A stretch of DNA of 64,000 bases from Thauera sp. (GTDB taxonomy: Bacteria > Pseudomonadota > Gammaproteobacteria > Burkholderiales > Rhodocyclaceae). The notes under the pieces were generated by a model, which saw nothing but the letters and a program-made list of their open reading frames with translations, was not told where the DNA came from and ran no database searches. Below are positions 16,313 to 24,927 of this stretch, in pieces (positions within the stretch are counted from its first letter, which is position 1; each line of letters starts with the position of its first letter). Made by a program: the position numbers and the translations under genes. Where the stretch lies: positions 62,001-126,000 of the forward strand of contig JAFLDS010000003.1 in assembly GCA_017302295.1 (NCBI GenBank). The letters are read 5' to 3'.

Positions 16313-18160
16313 TCAAAGCGCACCGGCGTAAGGTTCGGCGCGTTCGAAATCGAGCAGGCTGGGGGAGACGCGCTGCGCGAGCGTCGCGGGAATGCGTACC
16401 GGGAAGCACAGCAGCTGCTGCGCCTTGCCCTTGGCAACCGCGTCCAGGCGCGGCGAGCAGGTGATTCCACCCCCGAGTGCGTTGTGAATGACGAAGTTGA
16501 CCGCATCGAGCCCCGGCAGCAGGAAGCGCTCGACACGCTGGGCCTCGAGGTCATCGAACTCGTGTGCGAACCAGGCGGCCACGGCCTCGGGTGTCAATGC
16601 CGACAGGATGTAGGGCAGGAAATCGGGGTGACGAGCGATGACCCCGACGTTGAACAGGTTGCCCTTGTCGCCACTGCGTGCCCAAGCCAAGCCGATCAGC
16701 GGAACTTCGACCGCGCCGTCGCCCGCGTCCAGCGCCTCGATGCTCTGCGGACGGCGGATGTGCGCCTTGTCGAAGCCCCCATCGGTCGCGACCGCAGGAA
16801 TGCGCGAGACCCCGTTCACGGTGACCACCGGCGTGAGCTCGCGCTTGTCGATCAGGAACGAGAACAGGGCCTGCAGTGGCGTGACGACCATGCCGACATT
16901 GATCGATGTGCCGGGCGACATCGACACGATGCCGGAATACTGCTCGCGCATGAACATGTCGCAGGCCCGCTTGTCCTCGTGCTCGAGCACGATGCGGCAC
17001 AGCACCTCGCGGGTGTTCCGGTTGCGCGCACGCGCGCCCTGAGTGCATTCGGTCCCGAGCATCTCGGCATGGGTGCGCGACCAATCCTGCATGCCCTGTT
17101 CGCGCAGCATGCGCCCGGTCCGCTCGATGAGTGCAGCCGCCTGGCGCTCGCCCTTGGCCGCGGCCTCGAGGCCGGTAATGGGCTGGACGACGGCAACCCG
17201 CCAACCCTTGCGGAAGATGGTGCACACCTTGTAGGTCGAGGTCCGCGGCAGCCCGCGTGCGCCACTCACGCGCACACGGTCCGGCCCGACCTCCTCCAGC
17301 TGCACGCCGCTGAAGTCGCAGGTCACATCGGGCACGAAATAGCACTGCGGGTCGCTCGTCTCATACACGAGCTGCTCGGCCACGGTGCCGCGCGACACGA
17401 GGCCGCCGGTGCCCTCGGGTTTGGTCACGACGAAGCTGCCGTCGGCCGAACACTCGGCGATCGGATAACCGATGTCCGCCCAGCCGGGCACGCTGCGCCA
17501 GTCGGTGAAGGTGCCGCCGGTGACCTGGGCGCCGCATTCGAGCAGATGCCCTGCCAGCGTACCGGCCGCCAGCACGTCATAGTCCTCGGGGCGCCAGCCG
17601 AACTCGTGGATCAGTGGCCCCAGGGTCAGCGCGCTGTCGACCACCCGTCCGGTGATGACGACATCCGCGCCCGCAGCAAGTGCGTTGGCAATCGGAAAGG
17701 CACCCAGATAGGCGTTCATGCTGTCGATCGGCGCGTCCGGCAAGGTCGCGCCGGTAAACATGTCCTGCACCCCGGCCGCCCGAAATGCATCGACGCGCGG
17801 CATCAGATCGTCGCCATCCACCACGGCAATGCTCAGGCGCACCCCCTGCTGAGCGGCCACCTCACGCAAGGCCGCCGCACACCCGCGCGGATTGACGCCA
17901 CCGGCGTTGACCACCAGCTTCACGCCCTGGCGCGCGATCTCCTGCAGGTGGGGCGCGATGTGCACCGGGATGAAGTCCGGCGCGAACCCGGCCCTCGCCT
18001 GCGCGCTGGCGAACATCGCCAGCAGGCCCATCGAGCCCTCGGCCAGGTAATCGCCCACGAGATAATCGAGCTGCCCGTGTTCGAGCAGTTGCGGCACCGC
18101 GAGCGCGCTGTCCGACAGCGCCGCCGAGGCGCTGCCGATGCGCACGACCCGTTTTGACAT
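16313..18160 (-). CDS. AtuA-like acyclic terpene utilisation family protein (DUF1446)
   Basis: A 615-residue member of the AtuA/DUF1446 family. The N-terminal domain has RIGSASAALSDS, VVNAGGVNPRGCAAALREVA and GADVVITGRVVDSALTLGPL. A C-terminal region beginning at VPLIGLAWARSGDKGNLFNVGVIAR matches the smaller domain that often follows it. AtuA is required for citronellol/geraniol degradation in Pseudomonas but its reaction is undefined. Here it likely acts on an isoprenoid-like or steroid CoA ester. GAGGA precedes the ATG at 18160. Confidence 0.85.
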   Translation of the reverse strand: MSKRVVRIGSASAALSDSALAVPQLLEHGQLDYLVGDYLAEGSMGLLAMFASAQARAGFAPDFIPVHIAPHLQEIARQGVKLVVNAGGVNPRGCAAALREVAAQQGVRLSIAVVDGDDLMPRVDAFRAAGVQDMFTGATLPDAPIDSMNAYLGAFPIANALAAGADVVITGRVVDSALTLGPLIHEFGWRPEDYDVLAAGTLAGHLLECGAQVTGGTFTDWRSVPGWADIGYPIAECSADGSFVVTKPEGTGGLVSRGTVAEQLVYETSDPQCYFVPDVTCDFSGVQLEEVGPDRVRVSGARGLPRTSTYKVCTIFRKGWRVAVVQPITGLEAAAKGERQAAALIERTGRMLREQGMQDWSRTHAEMLGTECTQGARARNRNTREVLCRIVLEHEDKRACDMFMREQYSGIVSMSPGTSINVGMVVTPLQALFSFLIDKRELTPVVTVNGVSRIPAVATDGGFDKAHIRRPQSIEALDAGDGAVEVPLIGLAWARSGDKGNLFNVGVIARHPDFLPYILSALTPEAVAAWFAHEFDDLEAQRVERFLLPGLDAVNFVIHNALGGGITCSPRLDAVAKGKAQQLLCFPVRIPATLAQRVSPSLLDFERAEPYAGAL

Positions 18161-18216
18161 GTATTTATCCTCGTCTTGTTGCGCGTGGCGAGCACCCCAC
18201 CACGCCAGCCTGAAGC

Positions 18217-18966
18217 TCAGTTCAGCGCGTTGAAGCCCGCCGTCATGCCGCCATCGATGACGAACTCGGAGCCGGTGGTGTAGGAAGCCTCGTCCGAGGC
18301 GAGGAAGGCGACCAGTCGGGCCACCTCCTCGACCTGGCCGACGCGCGGGATCGGCAGGGCCTTGTGCGCATTGTTCAGGTCGCTGTCGGGGGTGCGCACC
18401 ATCGGGGTATCGATGCCACCGGGATGGACGGAGTTCACCCGGATGTTGTAGCGGCCGAACTCCAGCGCCGCGCACTTGGTCATGCCACGCACCGCGAACT
18501 TGGTGGCGGTGTAGGCACTGGAGCCGCCGATGCCCATCAGGCCGGCAACGGACGAGGTGTTCACGATCGCTCCGCCGCCTGCTGCCTTCAGCGCCGGCAA
18601 CACGGCCTTCATGCCCAGCCAGCAGCCGAGCTGATTGACCTGGATGACGCTCATGTAATCTTCGGCGCTCATGTCCTCGATGCGGCTCCAGCGCAGGATG
18701 CCGGCGTTGTTCACCAGGACGTCCAGCCGCCCGAAGCGGGCCACCGCTGCGCTGACGGCCGCTGCCCACTGGTCGGCCTGAGAAACGTCGAGGTGCAGGT
18801 ACAGGGCGTTCGGCCCCAGCTCGTCCGCGAGCTTCTGGCCCTGCTCGTCGAGGACGTCGGCGATGACGACCTTCGCCCCTTCAGCGACGAACAGTCGCGC
18901 CTCGGCCTCGCCCTGGCCGCGAGCGGCGCCGGTCACGAAAACAACCTTGCCTGCAAAACGTTGCAT
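18217..18966 (-). CDS. Short-chain dehydrogenase, 3alpha/20beta-hydroxysteroid dehydrogenase-like
   Basis: A 249-residue classical SDR. Motifs: GAARGQGEAEARLF, NNAGI, SSVAGLMG and YTATK, then NSVHPGGIDTPM, the last typical of 3alpha/20beta-hydroxysteroid dehydrogenases and their relatives. It is the promoter-proximal gene of the 11170-18966 group, 105 bp from the LuxR-type regulator gene end on the same strand. A steroid hydroxyl substrate is likely, with position unknown. Confidence 0.85.
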   Translation of the reverse strand: MQRFAGKVVFVTGAARGQGEAEARLFVAEGAKVVIADVLDEQGQKLADELGPNALYLHLDVSQADQWAAAVSAAVARFGRLDVLVNNAGILRWSRIEDMSAEDYMSVIQVNQLGCWLGMKAVLPALKAAGGGAIVNTSSVAGLMGIGGSSAYTATKFAVRGMTKCAALEFGRYNIRVNSVHPGGIDTPMVRTPDSDLNNAHKALPIPRVGQVEEVARLVAFLASDEASYTTGSEFVIDGGMTAGFNALN

Positions 18967-19071
18967 GTTTGAATCCTCCTTGTTGTGGTAAGCGCGATGC
19001 GCAATCGAACCGATGCCGCCCGACGACGGATCGGCATCGGAAAAGACTTGAAGCCGGGTGCTGCGGGGGGC

Positions 19072-20277
19072 TCAGACCAGCGGCGCGACGCCGCTCAGCA
19101 GCACGCGCAGCAGCTCGGTCTGGCGTGTCACGCCCGTCTTGGCAAAAATGGCGCGGATCTGGCAGCGGGCAGTGTTTCGGCTGACGTTGAGGCGCTGGGC
19201 AGCCTCGTCCACCGTGCACCCTTCCATCAGATGCAAGGCCAGATTGGCCTCGGCAGGCGTCAGCCCGTAAAGGCGCTTGAGCTGCTCGTTCGAGGCCACG
19301 ACGCGCGCCTCGGGGTCGCGAATGATGACGAGGGCGGCAGGTCGCGAGGATGGCTCGGACCATTCGGTCGGGGGCGCAGCGCGCACCGCCACGCCCAGGC
19401 TCGGTCGCCCGGATGACCGGCTCACCGACATCCCGGCCACCACGCCCGGCCTGACCTTTCCACCGGGCGACACCACCTGCTCGATGAGCCTGCGCAACTC
19501 GTGGTTCTCGCCCGGGTAGGCGGCCGACAGACCACCATTGACGATCGACAGGCCATCGCGCTGCGCGAGAAGCTCGCTCGCAGCAGCATTCGTCTTGAGG
19601 ATGCGCCCATCCCTGTCGAGGAACACCGCGCCCACCGACAGCCGATCGAGCATGCCCGCGTAGAAGAAGCGCTCGACCTCGGCAATGTCGAAGCTCGCGC
19701 GCAGCTGCACCGCCGTCGCCAGGTGCGGCAGCAGGAGGTTGCAGATCGCACGCTCGCGCGCACCGAAACGCTCGCTGCCGTGCGGTCGCGAAACGCGCAG
19801 ACGGCAAGCGGGCTCCGCCCCCATGCCGATGTCGGCTGCCATGTGATAGCGGACGTCGAGCGGCGCGTGAAACTCCCGGTAGTAGGAACCCGCCAGCCAT
19901 TCATCGTCATCGACGAGGTCTTCCAGCGTGACCATGCGATTGCGCGGCAGGTTGACGAAGGGGTCGATCGCGCTCCAGTCGGTGTAGAAGCTGGCAGCCA
20001 GTGTCGGCTGGGCCTTCCCTGAAAACACTACCTGCAGCGGCTGGTCCGCCTGCGGGGCGCGCAGAATCAGGGTGACGTAGTTGGCGCCCAGCACCTCGCG
20101 CAGACGGTCGAGCAGGCGCGTCCACGGCACCGTCTCCTGGGTGCCGGAATACACCATGCCGACCAGAGAATCGAACGCCACAAAGCCGAGTTCGGAAAGC
20201 TCGAAGAGCTGGAGCCTGTCCGTTACCTCAGCCGCGATCGGAGGCATCCGCATCGACGAGATGGCCGCTGAGTTCAT
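19072..20277 (-). CDS. LuxR-family transcriptional regulator (TeiR-like)
   Basis: A 401-residue regulator with a long N-terminal sensory region and a C-terminal LuxR helix-turn-helix (LTPAEANLALHLMEGCTVDEAAQRLNVSRNTARCQIRAIF) at about residues 330-385. Size and layout resemble TeiR, the LuxR-type activator of testosterone genes in Comamonas; identity was not measured. It is the only regulator among the catabolic blocks and is divergent from the esterase/BVMO operon. GGAGAG lies before the ATG at 20277. A degenerate copy of the shared element lies upstream, suggesting autoregulation. Confidence 0.85.
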   Translation of the reverse strand: MNSAAISSMRMPPIAAEVTDRLQLFELSELGFVAFDSLVGMVYSGTQETVPWTRLLDRLREVLGANYVTLILRAPQADQPLQVVFSGKAQPTLAASFYTDWSAIDPFVNLPRNRMVTLEDLVDDDEWLAGSYYREFHAPLDVRYHMAADIGMGAEPACRLRVSRPHGSERFGARERAICNLLLPHLATAVQLRASFDIAEVERFFYAGMLDRLSVGAVFLDRDGRILKTNAAASELLAQRDGLSIVNGGLSAAYPGENHELRRLIEQVVSPGGKVRPGVVAGMSVSRSSGRPSLGVAVRAAPPTEWSEPSSRPAALVIIRDPEARVVASNEQLKRLYGLTPAEANLALHLMEGCTVDEAAQRLNVSRNTARCQIRAIFAKTGVTRQTELLRVLLSGVAPLV

Positions 20278-20388
20278 TCGAATCTCTCCCTGTTCATCGC
20301 TCCTCCAGTCGGACGCCATCGTGTGGCCCCACGCACGCCAAGCGACACGGCGGGACAGATGAAAGGTGACACGGCGCCCCCTGCGGTT

Positions 20389-20406
20389 CATCACCAGTTT
20401 GGACTA
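20389..20406 (-). promoter_or_regulatory. Degenerate shared element upstream of the LuxR-type gene
   Basis: On the minus strand it reads TAGTC-CAAAC-TGGTGATG: the first half is perfect and the second half differs at three positions. It lies about 110 bp before the regulator start. Confidence 0.4.
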
Positions 20407-20451
20407 GTGCTCAGGACGATCCCGGATCCCTGAGCGCAAACAAGGCTCCTT

Positions 20452-20469
20452 TAACCAGTTTGCACGATG
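20452..20469 (+). promoter_or_regulatory. Degenerate shared element upstream of the esterase/BVMO operon
   Basis: The plus strand reads TAACC-AGTTT-GCACGATG, 93 bp before the esterase start. Seven of eight bases of the second half and three of five of the first match. A further GGACGATC half-site lies at 20414-20421. Confidence 0.4.
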
Positions 20470-20562
20470 CCCCCGCCTGCGGGCCGCGAATAATGGATGA
20501 GAAGAAGCCCGGGCAGGAATGCGCCCCCTTCCCACCATCCTCGCGACCACCAAGGAGCTCAC

Positions 20563-21492
20563 GTGCGTCTCAATCCACAGGCCCAAGCCATCGCCGACCA
20601 GCTGGCGCAGATGCCAAGCCCGGACTTTTCCACGCTGAGCGTGGCCGAATACCGCACAATGATTGCAGCCTTCCCCATCGCGCCGCCCGGCGACGACGGC
20701 TTGGCGTCGATTCTCGACGACACGCTGCCTGGGCCCGCTGGCCCGCTGCCGGTTCGCCTGTTTCGCCCCGTCGGCGCCGGCCCGCTCCCGCTCACCGTGT
20801 TCTTCCACGGCGGCGGCTTCGTGAGCTGCGGCATCGACACCCATGCCAACGTCTGCAGCCGCCTGGCGGCGATGTCCGGCTCGATGGTAGTGTCGGTCGA
20901 CTACCGCCTCGCACCCGAACACCGTTTCCCCGCCGCGGTCGATGACGCCATCGCTGCAGTGCGGTCGCTGCACGCGCGCGCTGCGGCGCTCGGCGCCAAC
21001 CCCGCCCAGATCGCCGTGGCGGGCGACAGTGCGGGCGGCACGCTCGCCGCCGTGGTCGCACATGCGCTGCGGGACGACCCCATCGCCATCCGTCATCAGC
21101 TGCTGCTGTACCCCGTTACCGACGCCGCCTGTGATTCGGCCTCGCAACGGGCGCTCGCAGACGCGCCGGTGCTGACCCGCGCCATGATGCAGTGGTTCTG
21201 GCGCAACTACCTGCCCGACGCGCAAGCCGGGCTCGACCCGCGCGCCTCGCCGCTACGCCAGACCGATCTCGACCGCGTCGCCCCTGCCACCGTGATCACC
21301 GCAGGCGCCGACCCCTTGCGCGACGAGGGCGAAGCCTACGCACGCGCCCTGATCGAAGCTGGCGTCTGTGTCACCCAGCAGCGCTGGAACGGTCATTTCC
21401 ACGGCTTCGCGAGCCTGCTCGGCACGCTCGACGCCGCTGCCGAGGCGCTCGCATTCGGCGCGCTTCAGTTGCGCCACGCATTCGACAACTGA
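20563..21492 (+). CDS. HSL/GDXG-family alpha/beta-hydrolase (esterase)
   Basis: A 309-residue hormone-sensitive-lipase-type esterase. It has the oxyanion-hole motif HGGGF, the nucleophile motif GDSAGG, a late Asp in GADPLRDEG and His in HFHGF. The GTG at 20563 is preferred because AAGGAG lies 5 nt upstream; an ATG at 20497 has no such site. It lies 44 bp before a Baeyer-Villiger monooxygenase, so it probably hydrolyses the ester or lactone that enzyme makes. Confidence 0.9.
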   Translation: MRLNPQAQAIADQLAQMPSPDFSTLSVAEYRTMIAAFPIAPPGDDGLASILDDTLPGPAGPLPVRLFRPVGAGPLPLTVFFHGGGFVSCGIDTHANVCSRLAAMSGSMVVSVDYRLAPEHRFPAAVDDAIAAVRSLHARAAALGANPAQIAVAGDSAGGTLAAVVAHALRDDPIAIRHQLLLYPVTDAACDSASQRALADAPVLTRAMMQWFWRNYLPDAQAGLDPRASPLRQTDLDRVAPATVITAGADPLRDEGEAYARALIEAGVCVTQQRWNGHFHGFASLLGTLDAAAEALAFGALQLRHAFDN

Positions 21493-21536
21493 TCCCACAA
21501 GCAAAACATCATCCACACCTGGAGACTCCACTCGCC

Positions 21537-23012
21537 ATGAATACCGCAACCACCTCACCCAAGTCCCTGCGCATCGCCGTCATCGGCGCCGGAATGGCAG
21601 GCATCCTGGCCGCCACCCGTCTGCTCGAGGCGGGCAAGCACGAGTTCGTCGTCTACGAGAAGGCCGACCGCGTCGGCGGCACCTGGCGCGAAAACACCTA
21701 CCCCGGCCTGACCTGCGACGTACCCGCCCACGCCTACACCTACTCCTTCGCCCCCAACCCCGAATGGAGCAGCTACCTGTCTCCGGGCGCAGAGATCCAG
21801 CGCTATTTCGAATCGGTGGCCGATAAGTACGCGCTCGACAAGTTCATGAAGTTCGGCCAGGAAGTGACGCGCTGCGAATGGAAGGACGGCCGCTGGGAAC
21901 TCGAGACGGCAAAAGGCTTGAAGGACACCGCCGATGTCGTGATCGCGGCGACGGGTGTGCTGCATCACCCCAGCACGCCCGACATCCCCGGCCTCGACAC
22001 TTTTGCCGGCTCGTACTTTCACTCGGCCCAGTGGGACCACTCAGTTGAGCTGGACGGCAAACGTGTCGGCATCATCGGCAGCGGGTCGACCGGCGTGCAG
22101 ATCGTTTCGGCGCTCGCCGGGCGCGCGAGCAAAGTCATCCACATCCAGCGCACGCCGCAGTGGATCATGCCGACGCCCAACGATCCCTACACCGAAGAAC
22201 AGAAGGCGGCATTCCGGGCGAATCCGGCCCTGATCGACGATATCCGCTACAGCGAGGCTTACACGTCGGCGGTGCGTCGCTTCACCGAGGCGATCGTCGA
22301 CCCGGACTCCCCCGAAATGCGGCAGATCGAGGAGATCGTGCTGAAAAACCTCGAAGACAGCGTCAAGGACCCGGTGCTGCGCGAGAAGCTGCGGCCCAAC
22401 TACCGCGCTGCCTGCAAGCGCCTGATCTACTCGTCCGACTATTACGAGAAGCTGCAACGGCCCGATGTCGAGGTCGCGATCGGTGCGATCAAGCAGATCG
22501 AGCCGAAGGGGGTGCGCATGGCCGACGGTTCCCTGCAGGAGGTCGACGTGCTGGTGCTCGCCACCGGCTTCCATGCCGACCGCTTCGTCCGACCGATGCG
22601 CCTGATCGGCCGCGATGGCGCGGACATCGACGCCCAATGGAGCCCGAGTCCGTCGGCTTACCTCGGCATCACCGTACCTGGTTTCCCGAACTTCTTCATG
22701 ATCAACGGCCCCACGGGTCCGGTAGGCAACTTCTCCCTCATCGACATCGCAGAACGTCAGTGGGGTTACATCGAGCATCTGCTGGCCGCACTCGAATCCG
22801 GCGAGGCACGCACGGTCGAGCTGAAAGACGACACCCTACGCGCCTATGACGAGCGCCGCGTCGCCGCCGCCCGCAAGACGATCTTCGGCTCGGGCTGCAA
22901 TAGCTGGTACCTCGACGCCACTGGCGTGCCGGCAAGCTGGCCGTGGAGTTACGACGCCTTCGCCGAGCAGACCGCCAAGCCCCGCGCCGAGGACTACGTC
23001 TGCGCCGCCTGA
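21537..23012 (+). CDS. Type I Baeyer-Villiger (flavin) monooxygenase
   Basis: A 491-residue FAD/NADPH enzyme. It has the N-terminal GAGMAG dinucleotide motif near residue 17, GGTW, the BVMO fingerprint FAGSYFHSAQWDHS (FxGxxxHxxxW) and a second Rossmann motif GSGSTGVQI. It inserts oxygen next to a ketone, giving an ester or lactone. A C20-ketone or C17-ketone steroid is the natural guess given the neighbours, and the preceding esterase would release the product. The ATG at 21537 has GGAG about 12 nt upstream. Confidence 0.92.
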   Translation: MNTATTSPKSLRIAVIGAGMAGILAATRLLEAGKHEFVVYEKADRVGGTWRENTYPGLTCDVPAHAYTYSFAPNPEWSSYLSPGAEIQRYFESVADKYALDKFMKFGQEVTRCEWKDGRWELETAKGLKDTADVVIAATGVLHHPSTPDIPGLDTFAGSYFHSAQWDHSVELDGKRVGIIGSGSTGVQIVSALAGRASKVIHIQRTPQWIMPTPNDPYTEEQKAAFRANPALIDDIRYSEAYTSAVRRFTEAIVDPDSPEMRQIEEIVLKNLEDSVKDPVLREKLRPNYRAACKRLIYSSDYYEKLQRPDVEVAIGAIKQIEPKGVRMADGSLQEVDVLVLATGFHADRFVRPMRLIGRDGADIDAQWSPSPSAYLGITVPGFPNFFMINGPTGPVGNFSLIDIAERQWGYIEHLLAALESGEARTVELKDDTLRAYDERRVAAARKTIFGSGCNSWYLDATGVPASWPWSYDAFAEQTAKPRAEDYVCAA

Positions 23013-23142
23013 CGCCCTGACCGGCGACACATCCGCGGGGACAGCCAGCCGGCTGTCCCCGCGACGCCGTGCACGTCCAGACACTCACCGACCCTAGTCC
23101 GCCCCTAGTCCGCCTGGGACTCATCACCTACGGAGCATCCTC

Positions 23143-24711
23143 ATGACGCCACGCAAGGCTTGGGCGATTTACATCGCACTCCTGTTCGGCACCTTCGTCA
23201 CCATCGAAGCTTCGGCCTTCCAGATTCCGGCGCTTCCAAGCGTGACCCGCCATTTCGGCATCCCGGTGAGCCTCTCGTCGCTGATGCTGATGCTCTACTT
23301 CGTGGCGGTAGCGGTGTTCGCCCCGATCATGGGGCGGGTGGGCGATGTCTACGGTCGCAAGCGCATCCTGCTGTTCGGCCTGGTCGTATTCGCGATGTCG
23401 GAGTTTGGCGCGGCGCTCGCACCGAACTTCCTGGTTTTCCTTGTCGCCCGATTCCTGCAAGGCTTTGCCGTAGCGTGCATCCTGCCCACCGTCTTCGTCT
23501 ATGCCACGCAACTGTTCAGCGACAAGCAGCGCGGACTGGCGCTAGGCATCCTCGGCTTCACGATGACGCTGGGCGGTGCGACCGGCGGCGCACTCGGCGG
23601 ACTCCTCATCGACCGCTTTGGCTGGGAGAGCATTTACTGGATCAGCGGGGCGCTCGCGCTCGGCGGCCTGCTTCCCGTATACCTGATCGTCCCCGAGATC
23701 CGCAGCGAAAGAATCAGCGCAGCCTTCGACTACAAGGGCGCAGTGCTGTTGTTGATCACCTTTGCCTCCTTGCTTTCGCTGCCCACCTGGGCCAGCAATA
23801 TCGGCACCCATTCACCCCTCTTCTGGGCGATTCTGGTCTGCGGCCTGAGCACGCTCGTCGTGTTGATCCAACACAGCCGGCGCACGGCTGCCCCGGTGCT
23901 CGACACGAAAATCCTCTCCACCAAGGCCTTCTCCCTGCCGCTGGCCATTTTCTGGCTGCATGTCCTGTTCACCAGCAGCGTGCTTTACGCGCTCGCCTTC
24001 TTCATGAACAACCGTCCGGGCGGCAACGCGTCGCAGTTCGGACTGATGACGCTCTTCATGTTCGGCAGCGCGATGCTGAGCTCCCCCATCGCCGGGCGCC
24101 TGTGCGACCGATTCGATGCCCGACGGGTGTCGCTTTTCGCCCTGATCGGTACCCTCGGCGGCTCGCTTCTGTTTCTCACGATCCGAATCGATTCGTCACT
24201 GCCACATATCGCCGCCATCTGCAGCCTGCTCGGGATCATGCTGGGCGCGAACACCCCGGCCTCGATGAAAATGGCCTTCGGAGCCGTTCCGCAGGAGCGG
24301 ATCGGCGTCGGCACCGGCATGTTCAGCATGTTCCGTGACATGGCCAGCCCAACGGGCTCGTCGCTGGCCCTGGCGGTCTTCGGCACCGCACTGGCAGACA
24401 AGGCCAGCAGTGCGCTGACACGACTCGTCGAAGGGCACGCGCTCGACGCAGACACCATGAGCGCTCTGGTGCGCGCAGCGACAAACCGCGGCGCACTGCC
24501 CGAGGCGCTCGCCACTCAGCTGCAATCCGCCGGCATCACGGCATCGGAGCTCATCAAAGCCGCCTCCGCAGAAGCCTTGCAGGGCGCACTGACGCAGGTG
24601 GGCTACCTCATCTGCGTACCCATCCTGATCGCCATTGTCCTCGCCACGCAATTGGCGCGGACGGCCAGGCAAGAACCCGCAGCGAAGTCTCTCCGCGCGC
24701 AAGCCCGATGA
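23143..24711 (+). CDS. MFS transporter, DHA2-like 14-helix type
   Basis: A 522-residue membrane protein with many hydrophobic helices. Motif A is GRVGDVYGRKRILL after the second helix and motif C-like is GFTMTLGGATGGALGGL. It is closely similar along its length to the protein at 53160-54740, sharing for example the stretch IPALPSVTRHFG with small changes. It follows the BVMO in the same direction and is likely to move a steroid or intermediate across the inner membrane; direction is not shown. Confidence 0.9.
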   Translation: MTPRKAWAIYIALLFGTFVTIEASAFQIPALPSVTRHFGIPVSLSSLMLMLYFVAVAVFAPIMGRVGDVYGRKRILLFGLVVFAMSEFGAALAPNFLVFLVARFLQGFAVACILPTVFVYATQLFSDKQRGLALGILGFTMTLGGATGGALGGLLIDRFGWESIYWISGALALGGLLPVYLIVPEIRSERISAAFDYKGAVLLLITFASLLSLPTWASNIGTHSPLFWAILVCGLSTLVVLIQHSRRTAAPVLDTKILSTKAFSLPLAIFWLHVLFTSSVLYALAFFMNNRPGGNASQFGLMTLFMFGSAMLSSPIAGRLCDRFDARRVSLFALIGTLGGSLLFLTIRIDSSLPHIAAICSLLGIMLGANTPASMKMAFGAVPQERIGVGTGMFSMFRDMASPTGSSLALAVFGTALADKASSALTRLVEGHALDADTMSALVRAATNRGALPEALATQLQSAGITASELIKAASAEALQGALTQVGYLICVPILIAIVLATQLARTARQEPAAKSLRAQAR

Positions 24712-24761
24712 AATACGAATGACCGTGTGCCTTCATCGACCGGGGGCTCAGGTGCGAAACG

Positions 24762-24796
24762 GGTGAAGACGCTTTTCCTGCGTCTTCACCTTTTTT
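24762..24796 (+). terminator. Intrinsic terminator of the esterase-BVMO-MFS operon
   Basis: Perfect 11-bp stem GGTGAAGACGC / GCGTCTTCACC with a 7-nt loop, followed by TTTTTT, 50 bp after the MFS stop. Confidence 0.9.
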
Positions 24797-24802
24797 CTTT
24801 CC

Positions 24803-24835
24803 AAAAAAATGCCGCCAACCCTTTCGGGAGGCGGC
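24803..24835 (-). terminator. Intrinsic terminator of the DUF35-MaoC/aldolase operon
   Basis: Hairpin GCCGCC...GGCGGC with an inner CCC/GGG, followed on the minus strand by seven T residues. It is back to back with the plus-strand terminator. It has the same stem family as the terminator at 11091. Confidence 0.8.
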
Positions 24836-24927
24836 CAGAAGAGAGGAGGAAACCATGCTACGAGACAACAACTACGGGCACTGCAAACTACAAAGCTGAA
24901 AACACTTCCGGCGTGGAAGCCGAATGA

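Noticed and set aside
23085-23125. Repeated CTAGTCCGCC near the MFS start as another copy of the shared element
   Set aside because: TAGTC is followed by GGAC at the wrong spacing and without GATG; likely a chance local repeat.
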